Shown here: piece after piece, positions 56,101 through 64,000 of the stretch
Layout of the letters: each line of letters starts with the position of its first letter
Position numbering within the stretch: position 1 is the first letter of the stretch
Assembly: GCA_015485155.1 (NCBI GenBank)
Contig: WFUF01000005.1
Span: 1-64,000 of the forward strand
DNA: 64,000 nt
Direction of reading: 5' to 3'
Source of the DNA: Robiginitomaculum sp.
Lineage (GTDB): Bacteria > Pseudomonadota > Alphaproteobacteria > Caulobacterales > Maricaulaceae
Program-made: the position numbers and the translations under genes
The notes under the pieces: model-generated
Seen by the model: the letters and a program-made list of their open reading frames with translations, nothing else
Databases searched by the model: none
What the model was told of the DNA's origin: nothing

Positions 56101-58872
56101 GACCAGCAACAGGGCGACCGGATGGATTTGCTGGTAGAGCGGGCAGAACTTGAAGACGGTGATACTGCTAAAATTCAGGTGCGCAGCCCGTTTCGTAATG
56201 CAACCGCTTTGGTAACTATTGAGCGTGAAGGCATAATTGATAGCTTTGTCACCAATATCTCCGGCAAAAAACCTGTGATAAGGGTGCCAATAAAAGGACG
56301 CTATTCACCGAATGTTTATGTATCAGTATTGGCAGTGCGAGGACGGGTCGGCGGCTTTCGCTCATGGCTGGCTGACAAGGCCCGCGAATATGATCTGCCA
56401 TGGCTGTCACGCGATGGCGGGGCTCCTACCGGGTTGATTGATCTGTCCAAGCCGGCTTTTCGCCTTGGCATGACCAAACTCACTGTTGGTCAAAAAGCAT
56501 TTCGCTTAAATGTCGATGTATCCACCGATCAGCAAACCTACGCCATCAGGGGCACAGCCCGTGTCAAGGTTAAGGTTACCAGTGCTGATGGCAGTAAATT
56601 GCCCGACAACAGCGAAATATCCTTAGCTGTGGTCGATGCCGGGTTATTACAATTATACCCGAACAAAAGCTGGAATATTTTATCTGCTTTCATGGAGCCA
56701 AGAGGCTTGCAGGTTTTTACCTCAACCGCGCAAATGCAGGTGGTCGGAAAGCGTCATTATGGCCGCAAAGCCGTTCATCCCGGTGGCGGTGGTGAGGATG
56801 AAGCTGTATCCTCAATGATGAGGATGAGCCCTGGCACACCTGCCCGTGCCAAACCCAGAGAGGCATTTAATACGCTTTTACTGTGGCAGGGCTCGGTAGA
56901 GCTTGATAAAAATGGTGAAGCCTACATTGATGTCCCGATCAATGACTCGCTTACTGAATTTGTAATTGCAGCAATTGCCAATGGCGGTTCCGATAAATTT
57001 GGAACCGGCAAGAGCAAATTCACCGTTACCCAGGACGTGCAATTGATCTCGGCCTTACCGCCGGTTGTCCGTGAGAACGACTTGTTCACAGCAGTTTTCA
57101 CCTTGCGCAACACCACAGCACGCGAGCAAACCCTGCGCGTTGAAGCTGTTAACTCCATTGGCCGCCCATTAAAGCCGCAAACCATAACTATTGGTGCTGC
57201 AGAAGCCCGTGAAGTAAAATGGGAAATTCTGGTTCCATTTGATCAAAAACATATTGAATGGCAGATTCAGGCATTCCTTCCCGGGCGCGAAGATCCTGCC
57301 GACAACATGATAATTTCCCAAAAAATTATCCCGGCAATCCCGGTAACGGTAATGCAATCCACCGTTTCCTCGTTAAAGTCGCCGCAATCATGGCCGGTTT
57401 CGCGTGCTCTTGATGCCATTCCCGGACGTGGCGGGCTGCAGATAGCTTTGCGCAATAAACTGGGTGGAAAATTCAAGGGGGTTGAGAGCTATATGCGCAA
57501 CTACCCTTACACATGTTATGAGCAGCGCACATCAGTGGCCATATCATTAAATGACAAGCAGTTGTGGCAAGAGCTGATGGATGCAACACCGGCATTTCTT
57601 GATGATGACGGACTGCTTAAATTTTTTGTATCCGATAATTTGCGCGGCAGCGATGTCTTGACCTCCTATGTGTTGAAAATTGCTGATGAGGCCGGATGGA
57701 AGATTGATCCCACAAGCGCCAGGGCAATGCAAAACGGTCTGATGGCCTTTGTCGAAGGCAGGTTAAGCCGTTCAATGCCCATGGGTGATAATGAACTCAT
57801 CTATCGCAAATTGTCTGCCATTAACGCCCTTGGCAGATACGGTATGGCCAAGGCTGAGACCCTGACTTCGCTGGAATTCAGCGCGCAATTACTGCCAACT
57901 TCAGCTTTGCTTGACTGGATCGGCATCCTTGAACGGGTAGAGGGCATTCCCAACCGCTCAAGCCAGTTGGAACAGGCGCGCCAGCAACTTCGGGTTCGCC
58001 TTGATTTACAAGGAACCAGATTGAATTTTTCTACAAACAATAATGATAGATTGTGGTGGTTGATGGAAACTGTTGATGCCAATGCCGCACGCACACTAAT
58101 CACAACCCAAACTCTTGAAAACTGGCAAGAAGATGCGCCCAGACTATCCCTTGGCCTGATGTCGCGGCAGCAATATGGCCGCTGGGAAACCACTACGGCC
58201 AATGCCTGGGGCGTGGTCGCCATGCGCAAATTTTCCGAGCGTTTTGAAAAAACCCCGGTAACCGGCACAACTAAAATCATCTATGGCAAGCAAAATAAAA
58301 TCATAGAATGGGAGCCATCAGAGGACAGAACTGCCGAACTGCCATGGGATCAGGACGCAAAAACCATAAAATTAGCCCATGAGGGCAGTGGAGCGCCATG
58401 GGCATTTGTAACTGCAAATGCTGCCACGCCACTTACAGAGCCTTTATTTGCAGGAATACAAATAAAGCGCACTGTTGAGGCGGTGGAGCAAAAACAGGCT
58501 GGAAAATGGCATGTGGGTGACGTGATGAGAATCAGACTGGAAGTCAAAACCAATTCCGATATGAGCTGGGTTGTGGTTGATGATCCGGTGCCCTCAGGAG
58601 CAAGCATACTTGGCAAAGGCTTGCAGACCAGCTCTGCGCGCTTGTCACAAACACGAAACGAAGGTTCTGCCTGGCCGGTATTTACCGAGCGCAAATTTGA
58701 CAGTTATCGCAGCTATTACCGCTTTGTCCCTGGCGGTACTTTTGCGCTGGAATACACTGTGCGCCTAAACACTTCGGGTCGGTTCCAATTGCCGCCATCA
58801 CGGGTAGAAGCAATGTATGCACCGGAAATATTCGGAGCCATGCCGATATCCGAATTGGTAATTGAGCCATGA
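53182..58872 (+). CDS. Bacterial alpha-2-macroglobulin with thioester
   Basis: The 1896-residue protein has a Sec signal (cut near ANAQ) and the MG-domain, bait and thioester-domain plan of A2M. The thioester motif is C1445-Y-E-Q in RNYPYTCYEQRTSVAI. Such proteins trap proteases in the periplasm. YfhM of E. coli is a lipoprotein, but no lipobox is seen here, so this one is likely soluble. GGGGGA upstream of 53182 marks the start; the frame opens 23 codons earlier. It overlaps pbpC by 4 bases, the conserved YfhM-PbpC pair. Confidence 0.93.
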   Translation: MKPASLLIFAAFFISIANTANAQSKIEVFSPIGEAKQVSQVKVRFSTAMTSMGDVRQSDPFIVDCSASGDGLWIDPKNWVYRFGKTLDSGNSCTFQPIPGLRDIQGNKVQTKPVYKFTTGGPTVRYTRPYDGNRNIAEDQYFQIFLDGKVDKASVEKLAWCSIDNLAEKIPVIVLDTPKDKSPSDNAIWLRCQNTLPPATKLRLVWEKGIQSPNSVATSSRQFFSYVTRAPFRADFSCARSSSQEPCSPLSDFVLRFSAPVLVRDAKLIKLIASDGSVIAPDFDDMSDEEAERQGTRTVRFKGPFAERQNFSIILPDNLDDDAGRILQNASSFPLKISTGEFPPLIKFSGTFGILEHKTGAVLPVSIRGVESSLPNQTISIGRSGKLVKTKDPFEILRWMERVNRAEWGRTQQEDGKWVYNNDDPHPSVFSQNQQTQSFEMPETADDKALEVIGIPLKEPGFYVVELKSRVLGSALSQSKAPYHVATSALVTNMAVHFKWGQDSSAIWVTYLDSGLPVRGAHVQIGNECSGKIIWQGQTQKNGLAIIENQIPASASWTSCNSDRTPPLIITASTSADFSFTRTSWNDGISPWEFGVQTGYSGDRIKAHTVLDRSLFRAGETVSMKHFLRQTSATGLELVSGAPKKAKLILSHIRSGQSFELPLVFDKWGRAANQWKIPDDARLGEYRLAIKYQNDTRAISGQFRVEEFKIPLMQAFLSGPGTPVINGRNIEMKALVRYLSGGGASGQNIRLISKTTPDWKQFPNWPDYSFKYQNIKEGTFKRGERPDTRPIPFQDDQSITLDANGSATINIAGLPGFGQRMVLRSELEYKDANGETLVQNKSTSLWPASIALGIKTEGWAASENELKFSVLAIGTDQKPVANQQVDVSLYLEKNLSWRKRMIGGYYSYENEQQISLLEPNCTGKTNRNGLLFCKLKLGVSGEILLQAKTKDSQGNTATSTRSVWLAGEDDWWFDQQQGDRMDLLVERAELEDGDTAKIQVRSPFRNATALVTIEREGIIDSFVTNISGKKPVIRVPIKGRYSPNVYVSVLAVRGRVGGFRSWLADKAREYDLPWLSRDGGAPTGLIDLSKPAFRLGMTKLTVGQKAFRLNVDVSTDQQTYAIRGTARVKVKVTSADGSKLPDNSEISLAVVDAGLLQLYPNKSWNILSAFMEPRGLQVFTSTAQMQVVGKRHYGRKAVHPGGGGEDEAVSSMMRMSPGTPARAKPREAFNTLLLWQGSVELDKNGEAYIDVPINDSLTEFVIAAIANGGSDKFGTGKSKFTVTQDVQLISALPPVVRENDLFTAVFTLRNTTAREQTLRVEAVNSIGRPLKPQTITIGAAEAREVKWEILVPFDQKHIEWQIQAFLPGREDPADNMIISQKIIPAIPVTVMQSTVSSLKSPQSWPVSRALDAIPGRGGLQIALRNKLGGKFKGVESYMRNYPYTCYEQRTSVAISLNDKQLWQELMDATPAFLDDDGLLKFFVSDNLRGSDVLTSYVLKIADEAGWKIDPTSARAMQNGLMAFVEGRLSRSMPMGDNELIYRKLSAINALGRYGMAKAETLTSLEFSAQLLPTSALLDWIGILERVEGIPNRSSQLEQARQQLRVRLDLQGTRLNFSTNNNDRLWWLMETVDANAARTLITTQTLENWQEDAPRLSLGLMSRQQYGRWETTTANAWGVVAMRKFSERFEKTPVTGTTKIIYGKQNKIIEWEPSEDRTAELPWDQDAKTIKLAHEGSGAPWAFVTANAATPLTEPLFAGIQIKRTVEAVEQKQAGKWHVGDVMRIRLEVKTNSDMSWVVVDDPVPSGASILGKGLQTSSARLSQTRNEGSAWPVFTERKFDSYRSYYRFVPGGTFALEYTVRLNTSGRFQLPPSRVEAMYAPEIFGAMPISELVIEP

Positions 58873-60983
58873 AACGACTATCTGCCTTGATTATTGCAAG
58901 CCTCCTGCTTGCTGTAATTTTTATTGTACATGTCTGGAGCAGGCCAGCACCTGTTCCAGCTTACAATACCATAAAAGCACAATGGCAACCGTCCTACAGC
59001 GTATTACTTGATAGAAATGGCAAAACCCTGGGCGAAGTTCGTACTGATTTTTCAATACGGCGTATGCAATGGATCGATCTGGAGCAGATATCACCGGCAG
59101 TTAAAAACACCTTTGTCCGCACCGAAGATAAAAGGTTCTGGCAGCATAAGGGGGTTGACTGGCTGGCATTGCTAAATGCCCTGCGCACGAATTCTTCTGC
59201 AAAACACAAGCGCGGCGGATCTACTATTTCCATGCAATTAGCAGCGGCAATCACCAAAGAGCATGGGCAATCAAAACGGCGTACCATTCGCGAAAAAATC
59301 AAACAAATGCGAAGTGCCTGGCAATTGGAGCGGCAATGGAGCAAGGCCCAGATTCTCGAAACATGGCTAAATCGCATAGATTTTCGCGGCGAAGTTCAAG
59401 GCATTGACGCTGCCAGTCAGTTATTCGCCGGCAAAAAGCCCCTGGCACTTACCAATCTGGAGGCTATTGCTCTGGCGGCAATGCTTCCCTCGCCAAACAG
59501 CTCTTTGGATGTGATTGCATCACGGGCCTGCACCGCCAGCTTAAAACTTCCACAGCCGGTAGACTGCACCAAAATTAAGAACTTCCTGTTAAATGCTACC
59601 AGCAATCTGAAACAGCGTGCCAATCAGGGCTTTGCCTACCATGCAAGGCAGAAATTTGCCAAAACTACCGGCAACAGGATTATCTCCACCCTTGATGCCG
59701 ATATCCAGAGCCATGCTGAACGTATCTTAAAACAACATTTAAGCCGCCTGCAGCACCGCAATGTCCGTGATGGCGCAATTTTGGTAGTGGAAAATAAAAC
59801 CGGCGAAATTCTGGCATGGGTTGGCAGTAATTTTGCAACCTCAAGATCCCGATTTGTTGACGGAGTTACTGCAAAGCGGCAGGCCGGATCCAGCCTGAAA
59901 CCTCATTTGTTTGCTTTGGCCATTGAGCGGGGCATATTAAACGCAAGTTCTGTTTTGGACGACAGTCCACTACAATTGCAATCCATTCAGGGCATTTACG
60001 CGCCACAGAATTATGACCGCAAATATGTTGGCCCGGTTTCGGCGCGGTTTGCTCTTGGCAACTCACTTAATATACCGGCGGTTAAGGTATTGCACCTGGT
60101 TGGAATTGAGGCATTTATCGAGCGCCTGAATGATATGGGCTATTCCGGTATTGACCAGTCCGCCGAACATTATGGTTTTGCCCTGGCGCTGGGTTCGGCA
60201 GAGGTATCGCTGTTTGAACAGGTGCAAGCTTATCGAACACTGGCCAATGGCGGAATATTCAGCCCGATACGTCTTGCTAAAGAAACTGACAACGCCCCTA
60301 TGGGTGAGAAACGTAAAATGGATGAAGCTGCCGCATTTATAGTATCTGATATGCTGTCTGATCCGGATGCAAGACGATATACATTTGGTCGTAATTCAGT
60401 GCTTGATCTGCCATTTCCTGCTGCTGTTAAAACCGGCACCAGCAAAGCTATGCGCGACAATTGGAGTATTGGTTTTACCTCGCGTTATACGGTCGGGGTA
60501 TGGGTCGGGAATTTTGAGGGTGATTCAATGGCTGGAGTTTCCGGAACCAGCGGGGCTGCGCCGATCTGGAATGAATTGATGCGTACTTTGCATAGGAACA
60601 ACCCGGCACCGGCAATACCGGCTCCAGCCAATGTAAAAGAGGTGGAAATTGCATTCTCACCACCAATCGAGGCGCCAAGACTTGAATTTTTCAAGAATGG
60701 ACATGATCGCAAAATAATACATGTTTTGGAAAAGAATGACCTGCCCGCCAGTATTTTACAGCCCGTAGACGGAACGATAATCGCCTATGATCCTGATATT
60801 CCTGCAAAAAATCAGATGATCCGGGTAATGACAGCAGGCTCGCTTGTAGAGAAGCAGCTATTATTGAATAATAAGCCAGTTCCCACAGGATATTTATGGT
60901 CACCAATACCCGGCAATCATCAATTGCGCATTATTGATGAGCAGCAAAACACTTTGGATCAGGTTTCGTTCAGCGTTCGCTAA
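58869..60983 (+). CDS. pbpC: Penicillin-binding protein 1C
   Basis: The 704-residue bifunctional enzyme has an N-terminal membrane anchor, a GT51 glycosyltransferase domain (E86 in RTEDKRFWQHKGVDW, GGSTISMQLA) and a transpeptidase domain with S341-S-L-K344 and KTGTS. A C-terminal BiPBP_C-like domain completes it. It polymerises or repairs murein, and the paired A2M may guard the wall when breached. Translationally coupled to the A2M gene. The stop codon lies at the edge of a dispersed repeat. Confidence 0.95.
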   Translation: MKRLSALIIASLLLAVIFIVHVWSRPAPVPAYNTIKAQWQPSYSVLLDRNGKTLGEVRTDFSIRRMQWIDLEQISPAVKNTFVRTEDKRFWQHKGVDWLALLNALRTNSSAKHKRGGSTISMQLAAAITKEHGQSKRRTIREKIKQMRSAWQLERQWSKAQILETWLNRIDFRGEVQGIDAASQLFAGKKPLALTNLEAIALAAMLPSPNSSLDVIASRACTASLKLPQPVDCTKIKNFLLNATSNLKQRANQGFAYHARQKFAKTTGNRIISTLDADIQSHAERILKQHLSRLQHRNVRDGAILVVENKTGEILAWVGSNFATSRSRFVDGVTAKRQAGSSLKPHLFALAIERGILNASSVLDDSPLQLQSIQGIYAPQNYDRKYVGPVSARFALGNSLNIPAVKVLHLVGIEAFIERLNDMGYSGIDQSAEHYGFALALGSAEVSLFEQVQAYRTLANGGIFSPIRLAKETDNAPMGEKRKMDEAAAFIVSDMLSDPDARRYTFGRNSVLDLPFPAAVKTGTSKAMRDNWSIGFTSRYTVGVWVGNFEGDSMAGVSGTSGAAPIWNELMRTLHRNNPAPAIPAPANVKEVEIAFSPPIEAPRLEFFKNGHDRKIIHVLEKNDLPASILQPVDGTIIAYDPDIPAKNQMIRVMTAGSLVEKQLLLNNKPVPTGYLWSPIPGNHQLRIIDEQQNTLDQVSFSVR

Positions 60984-61137
60984 AGCATTTTTAGCAAAAG
61001 TGGGCACCGGTTTTGCGGCCAAAAATGCGACAGATAAAGATTTGCATTTGCAAGCAAAAGTGGGAAGCTCTTTTAATGTCCTACCGCCTAGCGGCTACTT
61101 GAGCGCGGGTTTTGCGGCCAAAATGTGATAAATAAGG
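60983..61137 (+). repeat. Dispersed intergenic palindromes (copies 3 and 4, in tandem)
   Basis: Two head-to-tail copies lie here. The first (about 60983-61045) has AGCAAAAGTGGGCACCGG, TTTTGCGGCC and AATGCGACAGATAAAG. The second (about 61046-61137) repeats GCAAAAGTGGG and TTTTGCGGCC but carries an insert with CCGCCTAGCGG, matching the place of the tandem unit in copy 2. Together they form nested hairpins after pbpC. Confidence 0.75.
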
Positions 61138-61151
61138 GTTTGCCATAAATA

Positions 61152-61186
61152 CAAAAACGCGCCCCGGATTTGGAGGCGCGTTTGGT
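61152..61186 (-). terminator. Terminator of the rplM-rpsI operon
   Basis: On the minus strand AAACGCGCC and GGGCGCGTTTTT pair around a short loop, followed by a T run. It starts about 25 bases after the rpsI stop. Confidence 0.85.
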
Positions 61187-61210
61187 GTTCTTTTTGCGAG
61201 AAAAGTGCAG

Positions 61211-61741
61211 TTAGCGTTTCGAGAACTGGAAACTTCTGCGAGCTTTTTTGCGACCGTATTTCTTACGTTCAACCACCCGGCTGTCACGGGTAAGAAAACC
61301 GCCGGACTTCAATGGCGGGCGCAATGCAGGCTCAAAGGCAACCAATGCCTTGGAAATACCGTGGCGCACAGCACCAGCCTGTCCCGAAAGTCCACCGCCC
61401 TTGGCAGTGGCAACCACATCATAGCTGTCTTTGCGTTCAGCAGCTTCAAACGGTTGTTGCAACAACATGCGCAAAACCGGGCGAGCAAAATATACTTCCT
61501 GATCACGGCCATTGATGGTGATTTTGCCAGAACCTGGTTTAATCCACACCCGGGCGATTGCATCTTTGCGTTTTCCAGTGGCATAAGCCCTGCCTTGAGC
61601 GTCAATTTTTGGCTCCGGCAAGGGAGCTTCTTCGGTTGCAGCCGCCGGAGTATCAGTCTTATCATCAGCCGGAGCAGGAGTTGCACTTGCGGCACCCATT
61701 TCAGCTTTCAGATCCTCCAGAGATTTGATTTGATCAGCCAT
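61211..61741 (-). CDS. rpsI: 30S ribosomal protein S9
   Basis: The 176-residue protein has the universal S9 body from about residue 50 ([39 protein letters not shown]) and the basic C-terminus ending FQFSKR that reaches the P-site tRNA. The first 48 residues are an Ala/Pro/Asp-rich extension, common in alphaproteobacteria. It follows rplM by 2 bases. Confidence 0.97.
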   Translation of the reverse strand: MADQIKSLEDLKAEMGAASATPAPADDKTDTPAAATEEAPLPEPKIDAQGRAYATGKRKDAIARVWIKPGSGKITINGRDQEVYFARPVLRMLLQQPFEAAERKDSYDVVATAKGGGLSGQAGAVRHGISKALVAFEPALRPPLKSGGFLTRDSRVVERKKYGRKKARRSFQFSKR

Positions 61742-61743
61742 AT

Positions 61744-62211
61744 CTAGTCTCTCTTCACATTCTTGTCATTCATCGAAGCAAAATCAATTTTTACTGGTTG
61801 TTGTGCTTCATGAGGATGATCCGGGCCGCAATATACCTTGAAATTGCTTAATTGCTGCCGGGCCAAGGGGCTTTCTTTTGGCAACATGCGTTGCACAGCC
61901 TTTTTCATTACCCGTTCCGGGAACTTGCCGTCCAATATCTTTTCAGCCGTAACCGACTTAATACCACCGGGGTGACCGGTATGGCGGTAATATGTTTTAT
62001 TCTCACGCTTGTTACCGGTGAAAATCACCTTGTCAGCGTTAACAAGAATAACATTGTCACCACAATCTACATGGGGGGTATAAGTTGGCAAATGCTTACC
62101 TCGCAAGCGTGAAGCAATAAATGAAGCCAACCGCCCAACGATGACACCTTCGCCATCTATCACGATCCACTGCTTTACCACTTCCGCCGGTTTTGCGGAA
62201 AACGTCTTCAT
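61744..62211 (-). CDS. rplM: 50S ribosomal protein L13
   Basis: The 155-residue protein has the L13 hallmarks [32 protein letters not shown] and [10 protein letters not shown]. It leads the conserved rplM-rpsI operon. A promoter should lie in the 257 bases before it, shared with the divergent RND adaptor gene. Confidence 0.97.
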   Translation of the reverse strand: MKTFSAKPAEVVKQWIVIDGEGVIVGRLASFIASRLRGKHLPTYTPHVDCGDNVILVNADKVIFTGNKRENKTYYRHTGHPGGIKSVTAEKILDGKFPERVMKKAVQRMLPKESPLARQQLSNFKVYCGPDHPHEAQQPVKIDFASMNDKNVKRD

Positions 62212-62468
62212 TGGAAAATCCTTAAAATACTGTATTGGCCAACCTCATGGTGACCAAAGAAGAGGCTTCATAAAGATGGTTTCAGGGCTGGTCAATATGC
62301 AAATTGCAAAAAATCACTAAATTTCATAACTTTATCATAGAGGTAACATATTACGCGCACATAGAGGGTGCTGATCCCTTGCATTTACATTAGCAGGAAC
62401 TAATATACAAGATGTTGCAAACGAATCCCTGTACACTATCTGCCAACCCCATTACTTTTGAGGCAATT

Positions 62469-63464
62469 ATGTTTCGATCATTATTACTGTTATTACTGAT
62501 TTCACTGGCCATTTTACCGGGTGCATATGGGTCTGCCCATGCTGCAGGAGAGACCTCATATATTGTCACGGTCAGTGATCGTCCTGATGAAAAAGCGGTT
62601 TTTGCCACCGTTGAAAGTCTGGATGTAATTCCAGCCCGCACCCGAATTTCAGGAACCATTGCCGAATTAAAAACTTCCGAAGGTGACCGGGTGGAACAGG
62701 GACAGGTCATTGCTCTTACAAGCGACAGCAAAAACGCACTTCGCATCCGGGCCTTAAATGCACAAATCACTGCAGCCAAAGCAGAACAGGCCAATGCTGA
62801 TACTGAGCTATCCCGCGCCCAGGATTTATTCAAGCGCGGCATATTGCCAAAATCAAAACTTGATATTGCAACCACTCGCGCTGATGTGGCAAAGGGGCAG
62901 ATCAGATCCCTGCTGGCGAACCGCAGTGTCATCTTGGAGCAAGTCCGCGAGGGACAGGTAATTGCTCCAATGGCAGGGCGTGTCCTTAGCGTTCCCGTAA
63001 CCACAGGCGCCGTAGTATTGCCAGGAGAAACAGTGGCTCTAATTGCTGCTGAAAATTATGTATTGCGGCTGGCATTGCCAGAGCGTGACGCAAGGCACAT
63101 CAAAATCGGTGGTAAAATCCGGGTTGATGAGTCACTGATTGACGGCAGCAACAGCAAAAACGGCACAATCATCCGCGTTTACCCGCAAATCCGTGAAGGA
63201 AAAGTCATTGCTGACGCCCAGGTGGACGGACTTGGCGACTTCTTCGTAGGAGAGCGCATGCGGGTCTGGGTTCCCACTTTACCCCGCAATGCCATTTTCA
63301 TTCCGGCAGACCTGATTTATAGCCAGTTTGGAGTTGATACGGTCTTGTTGCGCAAACCCGATGGCACCAGCACCCGCCTTGTGGTGCAGCCGGGTCGCCA
63401 GATTGGCGACCAGATTGAAATCCTGTCCGGTCTTGTGGCCGGTGATGAATTGTTAAAACCATGA
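62469..63464 (+). CDS. RND efflux periplasmic adaptor
   Basis: The 331-residue adaptor has a signal peptide (cut near AHAAGE), a lipoyl-like segment (RTRISGTIAELKTSEGDRVEQG in two parts), a coiled-coil hairpin with an Ala/Glu-rich heptad pattern, and return strands (VIAPMAGRVLSVPVTTGAVV). It differs from the adaptor at 32.7 kb, so two RND systems exist here. The ATG at 62469 gives the signal peptide; the frame opens 19 codons earlier. It overlaps the permease gene by 4 bases. Confidence 0.92.
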   Translation: MFRSLLLLLLISLAILPGAYGSAHAAGETSYIVTVSDRPDEKAVFATVESLDVIPARTRISGTIAELKTSEGDRVEQGQVIALTSDSKNALRIRALNAQITAAKAEQANADTELSRAQDLFKRGILPKSKLDIATTRADVAKGQIRSLLANRSVILEQVREGQVIAPMAGRVLSVPVTTGAVVLPGETVALIAAENYVLRLALPERDARHIKIGGKIRVDESLIDGSNSKNGTIIRVYPQIREGKVIADAQVDGLGDFFVGERMRVWVPTLPRNAIFIPADLIYSQFGVDTVLLRKPDGTSTRLVVQPGRQIGDQIEILSGLVAGDELLKP

Positions 63465-64000
63465 AGCTCGGCATTTCAGGACGGCTAACGGCTGCATTTA
63501 TTGACTCGCCGCTCACCCCGCTTTTGCTGATTGCCAGTATTTTTCTTGGCATAATAGCATTAAACTCAATCCCCCGTGAGGAAGAGCCGCAAATCAGTGT
63601 TCCATTGATTGACATTATGGTCGATGCCAGAGGCCTGAAAGCCGTAGATGCCGTCGAACTGGTCACCAAACCACTGGAGATTATTGTCAAAGCCATTGAT
63701 GGTGTGGAACATGTTTATTCCAATACTATGGAAGACAAGGTTCTGGTTACAGCCAGATTTATGGTTGGCACTGATTCTGATACTGCAATTTTGCGGGTAC
63801 AGGAGAAATTAAGGGCTAATTTTGATCGCATACCCATCGCTATTCCTGAACCTCTTATTATCGGGCGAGGTATCAATGATGTACCGGTTTTGGTGCTGAA
63901 CCTGTTTCCCCGAAATCCCGGTGATAGCAGATGGGATGCCAATGCCCTTTACAAGATCACCCACGCCCTGCATGCAGAACTTATCAAGGTTGATGAAGTC
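63461..64000 (+). CDS. RND efflux permease, 5' part (cut by the window edge)
   Basis: An ATG overlapping the adaptor stop (ATGA) opens a frame that runs to the window end without a stop. The first 180 residues show the first membrane span (LTPLLLIASIFLGIIAL), a PREEEPQISVPLIDIMVDA strand and the start of the porter domain (AVELVTKPLEIIVKAIDGVE), all typical of RND permeases. The EEEP in place of QEDP of the other pump suggests a different subfamily. Substrate class cannot be judged from this part. Confidence 0.9.
   Translation, partial: MKLGISGRLTAAFIDSPLTPLLLIASIFLGIIALNSIPREEEPQISVPLIDIMVDARGLKAVDAVELVTKPLEIIVKAIDGVEHVYSNTMEDKVLVTARFMVGTDSDTAILRVQEKLRANFDRIPIAIPEPLIIGRGINDVPVLVLNLFPRNPGDSRWDANALYKITHALHAELIKVDEV

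Noticed and set aside
62390-63004. 204-codon minus-strand frame
   Set aside because: It is antisense to the RND adaptor and has no recognisable domain.

Overview
The window reads as chromosomal DNA of a moderately low-GC alphaproteobacterium, most likely in or near Caulobacterales (Hyphomonadaceae/Maricaulaceae-like). The signs are a full CtrA box (TTAA-N7-TTAA) between divergent flagellar operons, a DUF2336 protein, a DUF3126 gene next to cysE, response regulators ending in an Arg-rich GPDRRR segment, a CheY/CheZ pair, a large TonB receptor and family-typical intergenic palindromic repeats. Genus is inference. No tRNA, rRNA, CRISPR array, transposase or prophage was found.

Layout. 1-3.3 kb: an intergenic repeat, a short formyltransferase, ndk and a YheS-like ABC-F ATPase. 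3.3-6.5 kb: a decayed, AT-rich polymorphic-toxin island. It holds fragments of an Rhs core, two or three orphan C-terminal tips, and small lipoprotein or membrane genes placed where immunity genes would be. It is bounded by the ABC-F stop codon and by a dispersed repeat. 6.6-9.05 kb: flgB-flgC-fliE diverging from fliO-fliP around the CtrA site. 9.4-15.6 kb: a TonB-dependent receptor, a serine hydrolase lipoprotein and an M3 peptidase. 15.8-19 kb: two CheY-like proteins with Arg-rich tails, then cheY-cheZ.

19.1-27.2 kb (minus strand): a compact deoxynucleoside catabolism operon, cdd-punA-deoC-(double aldehyde dehydrogenase)-deoA-deoB-HAD phosphatase. It would take nucleosides through deoxyribose-phosphate to glyceraldehyde-3-phosphate and acetaldehyde/acetate. 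27.4-31.2 kb: envelope and signalling genes (a Gly-rich secreted protein, a tandem PilZ protein, a GYF_2-like protein, a coiled-coil lipoprotein). 31.1-36.9 kb: a nitroreductase, a TetR regulator and an RND efflux pair with candidate operator half-sites. 37-40.1 kb: cysE, DUF3126, gamma-carbonic anhydrase, a broken small gene and hutF. 40.1-40.6 kb: a repeat-rich non-coding stretch. 40.6-44.7 kb: an orphan Hpt protein, DUF2336, a soluble transglycosylase, a small secreted protein and a cupin/JmjC-like protein.

44.9-50.3 kb: an intact Sec-signal-bearing Rhs toxin with an HNH-like tip and a SUKH-like immunity gene. 50.4-53 kb: dadA with a GlcD-like flavoenzyme. 53.2-61 kb: a thioester alpha-2-macroglobulin and PbpC. 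61.2-62.2 kb: rplM-rpsI. 62.5 kb to the end: a second RND adaptor and permease, the permease cut by the window edge.

The parts most worth following are the toxin-tip graveyard, the two families of intergenic repeats (one with a boxA-like start), a small exported peptide whose signal peptide is separated from its start codon by an A7 frameshift, the motility/c-di-GMP cluster (Arg-rich receiver proteins, CheZ with a doubled CheY-binding-like tail, tandem PilZ), and the deo operon with a fused double aldehyde dehydrogenase.
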